From contig OY992537.1 in the NCBI GenBank assembly GCA_963921195.1, positions 148,979,841 through 149,043,840 of the forward strand: a stretch of 64,000 bases of DNA, written 5' to 3'. The notes below the pieces were generated by a model. That model was not told where the DNA came from. It worked only from the letters and a program-made list of their open reading frames with translations, and made no database searches. Shown piece after piece: positions 1 through 12,091 of this stretch. Every line of letters starts with the position of its first letter. Position 1 is the first letter of the stretch. A program made the position numbers and the translations under genes. This DNA comes from Pegoplata infirma. Taxonomy: Eukaryota; Arthropoda; Insecta; Diptera; Anthomyiidae.

Positions 1-3000
1 TTTTTCTGTCATGATAAAGCTAATATACTTATGCATTCTAATTTTTATAGAGTCAAAATCGGATCATTATTTACCGAGTTATAGCAATTTAAAAATGAGG
101 GTCTCCAAAAAACCTTAAATAATGGGTTTCTCATAAAAATGAAAAAAAAAACTTTGCATAAATGCATATATCTCTGTAAGTACCAGCCCGATTGTCTCAC
201 ATTTGGTTCCAGAGGAAAGATAAAGTCTCAATCTTTTATTTTTTTGTTATTTTGACAAAATCGGAGCAATAGTTGCAGAGATACAGCCGTTGAAAGTAAA
301 AGGTCTCCAGACTACGAAAAATTACAAGTTTATCATTTTTGAAAAAAAAAATTTTTTTAAAAATTTAAAATCGAGCAATCTCTTTTATTCTATTTAAACT
401 TTATTGAAAAAGATTTAAATTCGTGCAAAGGCATTAGAAAACGATAGAATGGTAACCTTGATATAGCCATTTCAAATTATTACAAGTAACCCGAAAATAT
501 TTTTGATATGAATGCATAAATATCTGTTAATACTAGTCTGATAGTCTTAAATTTTTTCTGTCATGATAAAGCTAATATACTTATGCATTCTAGTTTTTAT
601 AGAGTCAAAATCGCATCATTATTTACCGAGTTATAGCAATTTAAAAATGAGGGTCTCCAAAAAACCTTAAATAATGGGTTTCTCATAAAAATGAAAAAAA
701 AAATTTGCATAAATGCATATATCTCTGTAAGTACCAGCCCGATTGTCTCACATTTGGTTCCAGAGGAAAGATAAAGTCTCAATCTTTTATTTTTTTGTTA
801 TTTTGACAAAATCGGAGCAATAGTTGCAGAGATACAGCCGTTGAAAGTAAAAGGTCTCCAGACTACGAAAAATTACAAGTTTATCATTTTTGAAAAAATA
901 ATTTTTTTTAAAAATTTAAAATCGAGCAATCTCTTTTATTCTAATTAAACTTTATTGAAAAAGATTTAAATTCGTGCAAAGGCATTTGAAATTGATATAA
1001 TGGTAACCTTGATATAGCCATTTCAAGTTATTACAAGTAACCCGAAAATATTTTTGATATGAATGCATAAATATCTGTTAATACTAGTCCGATAGTCTTA
1101 ATTTTTTTCTGTCATGATAAAGCTAATATACTTATGCATTCTAGTTTTTATAGAGTCAAAATCGGATCATTATTTACCGAGTTATAGCAATTTAAAAATG
1201 AGGGTCTCCAAGAAACCTTAAATAATGGGTTTCTCATAAAAATGAAAAAAAAACTTTGAATAAATGCATATATCTCTGTAAGTACCAGCCCGATTGCCTC
1301 ACATTTGGTTCCAGAGGAAAGATAAAGTCTCAATATTTTATTTTTTTGTTATTTTGACAAAATCGAAGCAATAGTTGCAGAGATACAGCCGTTGAAAGTA
1401 AAAGGTCTCCAGACTACGAAAAATTACAAGTTTATCATTTTTGAAAAAATAAATTTTTTTAAAAATTTAAAATCGAGCAATCTCTTTTATTCTAATTAAG
1501 CTTTATTGAAAAAAAATTAAATTCGTGCAAAGGCATTTGAAATCGATATAATGGTAACCTTGATATAGCCATTTCAAGTTATTACAAGTAACCCGAAAAT
1601 ATTTTTGATATGAATGCATAAATATCTGTTAATACTAGTCCGATACTCTTAATTTTTTTCTGTCATGATAAAGCTAATATACTTATGCATTCTAGTTTTT
1701 ATAGAGTCAAAATCGGATCATTATTTACCGAGTTATAGCAATTTAAAAATGAGGGTCTCCAAGAAACCTTAAATAATGGGTTTCTCATAAAAATAAAAAA
1801 AAAACTTTGCATAAATGCATATATCTCTGTAAGTACCAGCCCGATTGCCTCACATTTGGTTCCAGAGGAAAGATAAAGTCTCAATCTTTTATTTTTTTGT
1901 TATTTTGACAAAATCGGAGCAATAGTTGCAGAGATACAGCCGTTGAAAGTAAAAGGTCTCCAGACTACGAAAAATTACAAGTTTATCATTTTTGAAAAAA
2001 AAAAAATTTTTAAAAATTTAAAATCGAGCAATCTCTTTTATTCTATTTAAACTTTATTGAAAAAGATTTAAATTCGTGCAAAGGCATTAGAAAACGATAT
2101 AATGGTAACCTTGATATAGCCATTTCAAGTTATTACAAGTAACCCGAAAATATTTTTGATATGAATGCATAAATATCTGTTAATACTAGTCTGATAGTCT
2201 TAAATTTTTTCTGTCATGATAAAGCTAATATACTTATGCATTCTAGTTTTTGTAGAGTCAAAATCGCATCATTATTTACCGAGTTATAGCAATTTAAAAA
2301 TGAGGGTCTCCAAAAAACCTTAAATAATGGGTTTCTCATAAAAATTAAAAAAAAAAAACTTTGCATAAATGCATATATCTCTGTAAGTACCAGCCCGATT
2401 GTCTCACATTTGGTTCCAGAGGAAAGATAAAGTCTCAATCTTTTATTTTTTTGTTATTTTGACAAAATCGGAGCAATAGTTGCAGAGATACAGCCGTTGA
2501 AAGTAAAAGGTCTCCAGACTACGAAAAATTACAAGTTTATCATTTTTGAAAAAATAAATTTTTTTAAAAATTTAAAATCGAGCAATCTCTTTTATTCTAA
2601 TTAAACTTTATTGAAAAAGATTTAAATTCGTGCAAAGGCATTTGAAATTGATATAATGGTAACCTTGATATAGCCATTTCAAGTTATTACAAGTAACCCG
2701 AAAATATTTTTGATATGAATGCATAAATATCTGTTAATACTAGTCCGATAGTCTTAATTTTTTTCTGTCATGATAAAGCTAATATACTTATGCATTCTAG
2801 TTTTTATAGAGTCAAAATCGGATCATTATTTACCGAGTTATAGCAATTTAAAAATGAGGGTCTCCAAGAAACCTTAAATAATGGGTTTCTCATAAAAATG
2901 AAAAAAAAACTTTGAATAAATGCATATATCTCTGTAAGTACCAGCCCGATTGCCTCACATTTGGTTCCAGAGGAAAGATAAAGTCTCAATATTTTATTTT

Positions 3001-6000
3001 TTTGTTATTTTGACAAAATCGGAGCAATAGTTGCAGAGATACAGCCGTTGAAAGTAAAAGGTCTCCAGACTACGAAAAATTACAAGTTTATCATTTTTGA
3101 AAAAATAAATTTTTTTAAAAATTTAAAATCGAGCAATCTCTTTTATTCTAATTAAACTTTATTGAAAAAGATTTAAATTCGTGCAAAGGCATTTGAAATC
3201 GATATAATGGTAACCTTGATATAGCCATTTCAAGTTATTACAAGTAACCCGAAAATATTTTTGATATGAATGCATAAATATCTGTTAATACTAGTCCGAT
3301 AGTCTTAATTTTTTTCTGTCATGATAAAGCTAATATACTTATGCATTCTAGTTTTTATAGAGTCAAAATCGGATCATTATTTACTGAGTTATAGCAATTT
3401 AAAAATGAGGGTCTCCAAGAAACCTTAAATAATTGGTTTCTCATAAAAATAAAAAAAAACTTTGCATAAATGCATATATCTCTGTAAGTACCAGCCCGAT
3501 TGCCTCACATTTGGTTCCAGAGGAAAGATAAAGTCTCAATCTTTTATTTTTTTGTTATTTTGACAAAATCGGAGCAATAGTTGCAGAGATACAGCCGTTG
3601 AAAGTAAAAGGTCTCCAGACTACGAAAAATTACAAGTTTATCATTTTGAAAAAATAAATTTTTTTTAAAAATTTAAAATCGAGCAATCTCTTTTATTCTA
3701 TTTAAACTTTATTGAAAAAAATTTAAATTCGTGCAAAGGCATTTGAAATCGAAATAATGGTAACCTTGATATAGCCATTTCAAGTTATTACAAGTAACCC
3801 GAAAATATTTTTGATATGAATGCATAAATATCTGTTAATACTAGTCCGATAGTCTTAATTTTTTTCTGTCATGATAAAGCTAATATTCTTATGCCTTCTA
3901 GTTTTTATAGAGTCAAAATCGGATCATTATTTACCGAGTTATAGCAATTTAAAAATGAGGGTCTCCAAAAAACCTTAAATAATGGGTTTCTCATAAAAAT
4001 GAAAAAAAAACTTTGCATAAATGCATATATCTCTGTAAGTACCAGCCCGATTGTCTCACATTTGGTTCCAGAGGAAAGATAAAGTCTCAATCTTTTATTT
4101 TTTTGTTATTTTGACAAAATCGGAGCAATAGTTGCAGAGATACAGCCGTTGAAAGTAAAAGGTCTCCAGACTACGAAAAATTACAAGTTTATCATTTTTG
4201 AAAATATATTTTTTTTTTTTAAATTTAAAATCGAGCAATCTCTTTTTTTCGAATTAAACTTTATTGAAAAAGATTTAAATTCGTGCAAAGGCATTTGAAA
4301 TCGATATAATGGTAACCTTGATATAGCCATTTCAAGTTATTACAAGTAACCCGAAAATATTTTTGATATGAATGCATAAATATCTGTTAATACTAGTCCG
4401 ATAGTCTTAATTTTTTTCTGTCATGATAAAGCTAATATACTTATGCATTCTAATTTTTATAGAGTCAAAATCGGATCATTATTTACCGAGTTATAGCAAT
4501 TTAAAAATGAGGGTCTCCAAAAAACCTTAAATAATGGGTTTCTCATAAAAATGAAAAAAAAAAACTTTGCATAAATGCATATATCTCTGTAAGTACCAGC
4601 CCGATTGTCTCACATTTGGTTCCAGAGGAAAGATAAAGTCTCAATCTTTTATTTTTTTGTTATTTTGACAAAATCGGAGCAATAGTTGCAGAGATACAGC
4701 CGTTGAAAGTAAAAGGTCTCCAGACTACGAAAAATTACAAGTTTATCATTTTTGAAAAAAATTTTTTTTTTAAAAATTTAAAATCGAGCAATCTCTTTTA
4801 TTCTATTTAAACTTTATTGAAAAAGATTTAAATTCGTGCAAAGGCATTAGAAAACGATAGAATGGTAACCTTGATATAGCCATTTCAAGTTATTACAAGT
4901 AACCCGAAAATATTTTTGATATGAATGCATAAATATCTGTTAATACTAGTCTGATAGTCTTAAATTTTTTCTGTCATGATAAAGCTAATATACTTATGCA
5001 TTCTAGTTTTTATAGAGTCAAAATCGCATCATTATTTACCGAGCTATAGCAATTTAAAAATGAGGGTCTTCAAAAAACCTTAAATAATGGGTTTCTCATA
5101 AAAATGAAAAAAAAAAACTTTGCATAAATGCATATATCTCTGTAAGTACCAGCCCGATTGTCTCACATTTGGTTCCAGAGGAAAGATAAAGTCTCAATCT
5201 TTTATTTTTTTGTTATTTTGACAAAATCGGAGCAATAGTTGCAGAGATACAGCCGTTGAAAGTAAAAGGTCTCCAGACTACGAAAAATTACAAGTTTATC
5301 ATTTTTGAAAAAATAAATTTTTTTAAAAATTTAAAATCGAGCAATCTCTTTTATTCTAATTAAACTTTATTGAAAAAGATTTAAATTCGTGCAAAGGCAT
5401 TTGAAATTGATATAATGGTAACCTTGATATAGCCATTTCAAGTTATTACAAGTAACCCGAAAATATTTTTGATATGAATGCATAAATATCTGTTAATACT
5501 AGTCCGATAGTCTTAATTTTTTTCTGTCATGATAAAGCTAATATACTTATGCATTCTAGTTTTTATAGAGTCAAAATCGGATCATTATTTACCGAGTTAT
5601 AGCAATTTAAAAATGAGGGTCTCCAAGAAACCTTAAATAATGGGTTTCTCATAAAAATGAAAAAAAAAAACTTTGAATAAATGCATATATCTCTGTAAGT
5701 ACCAGCCCGATTGCCTCACATTTGGTTCCAGAGGAAAGATAAAGTCTCAATATTTTATTTTTTTGTTATTTTGACAAAATCGAAGAAATAGTTGCAGAGA
5801 TACAGCCGTTGAAAGTAAAAGGTCTCCAGACTACGAAAAATTACAAGTTTATCATTTTTGAAAAAATAAATTTTTTTAAAAATTTAAAATCGAGCAATCT
5901 CTTTTATTCTAATTAAACTTTATTGAAAAAGATTTAAATTCGTGCAAAGGCATTTGAAATCGATATAATGGTAACCTTGATATAGCCATTTTAAGTTATT

Positions 6001-9000
6001 ACAAGTAACCCGAAAATATTTTTGATATGAATGCATAAATATCTGTTAATACTAGTCCGATAGTCTTAATTTTTTTCTGTCATGATAAAGCTAATATACT
6101 TATGCATTCTAGTTTTTATAGAGTCAAAATCGGATCATTATTTACCGAGTTATAGCAATTTAAAAATGAGGGTCTCCAAGAAACCTTAAATAATGGGTTT
6201 CTCATAAAAATAAAAAAAAAACTTTGCATAAATGCATATATCTCTGTAAGTACCAGCCCGATTGCCTCACATTTGGTTCCAGAGGAAAGATAAAGTCTCA
6301 ATCTTTTATTTTTTTGTTATTTTGACAAAATCGGAGCAATAGTTGCAGAGATACAGCCGTTGAAAGTAAAAGGTCTCCAGACTACGAAAAATTACAACTT
6401 TATCATTTTGAAAAAATAAATTTTTTTAAAAATTTAAAATCGAGCAATCTCTTTTATTCTATTTAAACTTTATTGAAAAAAATTTAAATTCGTGCAAAGG
6501 CATTTGAAATCGAAATAATGGTAACCTTGATATAGCCATTTCAAGTTATTACAAGTAACCCGAAAATATTTTTGATATGAATGCATAAATATCTGTTAAT
6601 ACTAGTCCGATAGTCTTAATTTTTTTCTGTCATGATAAAGCTAATATACTTATGCATTCTAGTTTTTATAGAGTCAAAATCGGATCATTATTTACCGAGT
6701 TATAGCAATTTAAAAATGAGGGTCTCCAAAAAACCTTAAATAATGGGTTTCTCATAAAAATGAAAAAAAAACTTTGCATAAATGCATATATCTCTGTAAG
6801 TACCAGCCCGATTGTCTCACATTTGGTTCCAGAGGAAAGATAAAGTCTTAATCTTTTATTTTTATGTTATTTTGACAAAATCGGAGCAATAGTTGCAGAG
6901 ATACAGCCGTTGAAAGTAAAAGGTCTCCAGACTACGAAAATTACAAGCTTATCATTTTTGAAAAAATAAATTTTTTTAAAAATTTAAAATCGAGCAATCT
7001 CTTTTATTCTATTTAAACTTTATTGAAAAAGATTTAAATTCGTGCAAAGGCATTTGAAAGCGATATAATGGTAACCTTGATATAGCCATTTCAAGTTATT
7101 ACAAGTAACCCGAAAATATTTTTGATATGAATGCATAAATATCTGTTAATACTAGTCTGATAGTCTTAATTTTTTTCTGTCATGACAAAGCTAATATACT
7201 TATGCATTCTAATTTTTATAGAGTCAAAATCGGATCATTATTTACCGAGTTATAGCAATTTAAAAATGAGGGTCTCCAAAAAACCTTAAATAATGGGTTT
7301 CTCATAAAAATGAAAAAAAAACTTTGCATAAATGCATATATCTCTGTAAGTACCAGCCCGATTGTCTCACATTTGGTTCCAGAGGAAAGATAAAGTCTCA
7401 ATCTTTTATTTTTTTGTTATTTTGACAAAATCGGAGCAATAGTTGCAGAGATACAGCCGTTGAAAGTAAAAGGTCTCCAGACTACGAAAAATTACAAGTT
7501 TATCATTTTTGAAAAAATAATTTTTTTTAAAAATTTAAAATCGAGCAATCTCTTTTATTCGAATTAAACTTTATTGAAAAAGATTTAAATTCGTGCAAAG
7601 GCATTTGAAATCGATATAATGGTAACCTTGATATAGCCATTTCAAGTTATTACAAGTAACCCGAAAATATTTTTGATATGAATGCATAAATATCTGTTAA
7701 TACTAGTCCGATAGTCTTAATTTTTTTCTGTCATGATAAAGCTAATATACTTATGCATTCTAATTTTTATAGAGTCAAAATCGGATCATTATTTACCGAG
7801 TTATAGCAATTTAAAAATGAGGGTCTCCAAAAAACCTTAAATAATGGGTTTCTCATAAAAATGAAAAAAAAAACTTTGCATAAATGCATATATCTCTGTA
7901 AGTACCAGCCCGATTGTCTCACATTTGGTTCCAGAGGAAAGATAAAGTCTTAATCTTTTATTTTTTTGTTATTTTGACAAAATCGGAGCAATAGTTGCAG
8001 AGATACAGCCGTTGAAAGTAAAAGGTCTCCAGACTACGAAAAATTACAAGTTTATCATTTTTGAAAAAATTTTTTTTTTTAAAAATTTAAAATCGAGCAA
8101 TCTCTTTTATTCTATTTAAACTTTATTGAAAAAGATTTAAATTCGTGCAAAGGCATTAGAAAACGATAGAATGGTAACCTTGATATAGCCATTTCAAGTT
8201 ATTACAAGTAACCCGAAAATATTTTTGATATGAATGCATAAATATCTGTTAATACTAGTCTGATAGTCTTAAATTTTTTTTGTCATGATAAAGCTAATAT
8301 ACTTATGCATTCTAGTTTTTATAGAGTCAAAATCGCATCATTATTTACCGAGTTATAGCAATTTAAAAATGAGGGTCTCCTAAAAACCTTAAATAATGGG
8401 TTTCTCATAAAAATGAAAAATAAACTTTGCATAAATGCATATATCTCTGTAAGTACCAGCCCGATTGTCTCACATTTGGTTCCAGAGGAAAGATAAAGTC
8501 TCAATCTTTTATTTTTTTGTTATTTTGACAAAATCGGAGCAATAGTTGCAGAGATACAGCCGTTGAAAGTAAAAGGTCTCCAGACTACGAAAAATTACAA
8601 GTTTATCATTTTGAAAAAATAAATTTTTTTAAAAATTTAAAATCGAGCAATCTCTTTTATTCTATTTAAACTTTATTGAAAAAAATTTAAATTCGTCCAA
8701 AGGCATTTGAAATCGAAATAATGGTAACCTTGATATAGCCATTTCAAGTTATTACAAGTAACCCGAAAATATTTTTGATATGAATGCATAAATATCTGTT
8801 AATACTAGTCCGATAGTCTTAATTTTTTTCTGTCATGATAAAGCTAATATTCTTATGCCTTCTAGTTTTTATAGAGTCAAAATCGGATCATTATTTACCG
8901 AGTTATAGCAATTTAAAAATGAGGGTCTCCAAAAAACCTTAAATAATGGGTTTCTCATAAAAATGAAAAATAAACTTTGCATAAATGCATATATCTCTGT

Positions 9001-11851
9001 AAGTACCAGCCCGATTGTCTCACATTTGGTTCCAGAGGAAAGATAAAGTCTCAATCTTTTATTTTTTTGTTATTTTGACAAAATCGGAGCAATAGTTGCA
9101 GAGATACAGCCGTTGAAAGTAAAAGGTCTCCAGACTACGAAAAATTACAACTTTATAATTTTTGAAAAAATACATTTTTTTTAAAAATTTAAAATCGAGC
9201 AATCTCTTTTATTCTATTTAAACTTTATTGAAAAAGATTTAAATTCGTGCAAAGGCATTTGAAATCGAAATAATGGTAACCTTGATATAGCCATTTCAAG
9301 TTATTACAAGTAACCCGAAAATATTTTTGATATGAATGCATAAATATCTGTTAATACTAGTCCGATAGTCTTAATTTTTTGCTGTCATGATAAAGCTAAT
9401 ATACTTATGCATTCTAGTTTTTATAGAGTCAAAATCGGATCATTATTTACCGAGTTATAGCAATTTAAAAATGAGGGTCTCCAAAAAACCTTAAATAATG
9501 GGTTTCTCATAAAAATGAAATAAAAACTTTGCATAAATGCATATATCTCTGTAAGTACCAGCCCGATTGTCTCACATTTGGTTCCAGAGGAAAGATAAAG
9601 TCTTAATCTTTTATTTTTTTGTTATTTTGACAAAATCGGAGCAATAGTTGCAGAGATACAGCCGTTGAAAGTAAAAGGTCTCCAGACTACAAAAAATTAC
9701 AAGTTTATCATTTTTGAAAAAATAAATTTTTTTAAAAATTTAAAATCGAGCAATCTCTTTTATTCTATTTAAACTTTATTGAAAAAGATTTAAATTCGTG
9801 CAAAGGCATTTGAAAGCGATATAATGGTAACCTTGATATAGCCATTTCAAGTTATTACAAGTAACCCGAAAATATTTTTGATATGAATGCATTAATATCT
9901 GTTAATACTAGTCTGATAGTCTTAATTTTTTTCTGTCATGATAAAGCTAATATACTTATGCATTCTAATTTTTATAGAGTCAAAATCGGATCATTATTTA
10001 CCGAGTTATAGCAATTTAAAAATGAGGGTCTCCAAAAAACCTTAAATAATGGGTTTCTCATAAAAATGAAAAAAAAAACTTTGCATAAATGCATATATCT
10101 CTGTAAGTACCAGCCCGATTGTCTCACATTTGGTTCCAGAGGAAAGATAAAGTCTCAATCTTTTATTTTTTTGTTATTTTGACAAAATCGGAGCAATAGT
10201 TGCAGAGATACAGCCGTTGAAAGTAAAAGGTCTCCAGACTACGAAAAATTACAAGTTTATCATTTTTGAAAAAATAAATTTTTTTAAAAATTTAAAATCG
10301 AGCAATCTCTTTTATTCTATTTAAACTTTATTGAAAAAGATTTAAATTCGTGCAAAGGCATTAGAAAACGATAGAATGGTAACCTTGATATAGCCATTTC
10401 AAATTATTACAAGTAACCCGAAAATATTTTTGATATGAATGCATAAATATCTGTTAATACTAGTCCGATAGTCTTAATGTTTTTCTGTCATGATAAAGCT
10501 AATATACTTATGCCTTCTAGTTTTTATAGAGTCAAAATCGGATCATTATTTACCGAGTTATAGCAATTTAAAAATGAGGGTCTCCAAAAAACCTTAAATA
10601 ATGGGTTTCTCATAAAAATGAAAAAAAAACTTTGCATAAATGCATATATCTCTGTAAGTACCAGCCCGATTGTCTCACATTTGGTTCCAGAGGAAAGATA
10701 AAGTCTCAATCTTTTATTTTTTTGTTATTTTGACAAAATCGGAGCAATAGTTGCAGAGATACAGCCGTTGAAAGTAAAAGGTCTCCAGACTACGAAAAAT
10801 TACAAGTTTATCATTTTTGAAAAAATAATTTTTTTTAAAAATTTAAAATTGAGCAATCTCTTTTATTCGAATTAAACTTTATTGAAAAAGATTTAAATTC
10901 GTGCAAAGGCATTTGAAATCGATATAATGGTAACCTTGATATAGCCATTTCAAGTTATTACAAGTAACCCGAAAATATTTTTGATATGAATGCATAAATA
11001 TCTGTTAATACTAGTCCGATAGTCTTAATTTTTTTCTGTCATGATAAAGCTAATATACTTATGCATTCTAATTTTTATAGAGTCAAAATCGGATCATTAT
11101 TTACCGAGTTATGGCAATTTAAAAATGAGGGTCTCCAAAAAACCTTAAATAATGGGTTTCTCATAAAAATGAAAAAAAAAACTTTGCATAAATGCATATA
11201 TCTCTGTAAGTACCAGCCCGATTGTCTCACATTTGGTTCCAGAGGAAAGATAAAGTCTCAATCTTTTATTTTTTTGTTATTTTGACAAAATCGGAGCAAT
11301 AGTTGCAGAGATACAGCCGTTGAAAGTAAAGGGTCTCCAGACTACGAAAAATTACAAGTTTATCATTTTTGAAAAAAAAAAATTTTTTAAAAATTTAAAA
11401 TCGAGCAATCTCTTTTATTCTATTTAAACTTTATTGAAAAAGATTTAAATTCGTGCAAAGGCATTAGAAAACGATAGAATGGTAACCTTGATATAGCCAT
11501 TTCAAGTTATTACAAGTAACCCGAAAATATTTTTGATATGAATGCATAAATATCTGTTAATACTAGTCTGATAGTCTTAAATTTTTTCTGTCATGATAAA
11601 GCTAATATACTTATGCATTCTAGTTTTTATAGAGTCAAAATCGCATCATTATTTACCGAGTTATAGCAATTTAAAAATGAGGGTCTCCAAAAAACCTTAA
11701 ATAATGGGTTTCTCATAAAAATGAAAAAAAAACTTTGCATAAATGCATATATCTCTGTAAGTACCAGCCCGATTGTCTCACATTTGGTTCCAGAGGAAAG
11801 ATAAAGTCTCAATCTTTTATTTTTTTGTTATTTTGAGAAAATCGGAGCAAT

Positions 11852-11855
<4 letters not shown>
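1..11855. repeat. Satellite array block 1, ~551-bp monomers
   Basis: About 21.5 head-to-tail monomers. Anchoring on CTGTCATGATAAAGC, starts fall at 6, 558, 1109, 1660, 2211, 2765, 3316, 3866, 4418 and so on, giving a period of 550-554 bp. Most length variation lies in A/T homopolymer runs. Diagnostic variants define subtypes. A has CTAATTTTTATAG and ends TTAGAAAACGATAG. B has CGCATC in place of CGGATC. C has CCAAGAAACC, TTGAATAAATG and CAATATTTT. D has CCAAGAAACC with GCATAAATG. E has TTCTTATGCCTTCTAG and AAATAAAC. F has TTGCTGTC or AGTCTTAATC and GAAAGCGATA. G is A-like but ends in GTCCGATAG. H has TGCCTTCTAG and TTCGAATTAAAC. The order here is A B C D/A, B C D E/H, A B C D F G/H, A B/D E F G H, A B, where a slash marks a chimeric monomer. 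I see no gene in the block. Confidence 0.97.
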
Positions 11856-11892
<37 letters not shown>

Positions 11893-12036
11893 AATAATTT
11901 GATCCAATGATCAGTTTTTATTTATTTATTTTTCCAATTTTTATTTACAACTCATTTTAAATAATTTTAACCTAACCGAGAACTGGTAACAATGACCGTC
12001 GTCTCGTTGTAGCGAAATCGACCAAGGGTTTTGGTG

Positions 12037-12047
12037 GGAATCGAACC
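12037..12047 (-). promoter_or_regulatory. SINE B box (Pol III internal promoter)
   Basis: The minus-strand reading GGTTCGATTCC matches the tRNA B-box consensus GGTTCGANTCC exactly. The paired A box is at 12080-12091, a spacing typical of tRNA genes. Confidence 0.8.
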
Positions 12048-12079
12048 CACGACCCCCTGTTTCATAGGCTAGAACGCTA

Positions 12080-12091
12080 CCAACTAGACTA
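12080..12091 (-). promoter_or_regulatory. SINE A box
   Basis: The minus-strand reading TAGTCTAGTTGG resembles the A-box consensus TRGYNNARNNGG. It lies about ten bases from the element's 5' end, as expected for a tRNA-like head. Confidence 0.7.

Noticed and set aside
597..782. A ~61-codon minus-strand frame recurring in dozens of monomers
   Set aside because: It starts at TTG, not ATG, has no domain, and recurs only because the monomer does. Changes among copies follow the satellite subtypes and do not favour silent sites.
11061..11285. Plus-strand frames of 70-80 codons in some monomers (also near 19056, 24567 and 31232)
   Set aside because: They arise by chance from single substitutions or small deletions in AT-rich repeats, and the protein is poly-K/F-rich with no family resemblance.
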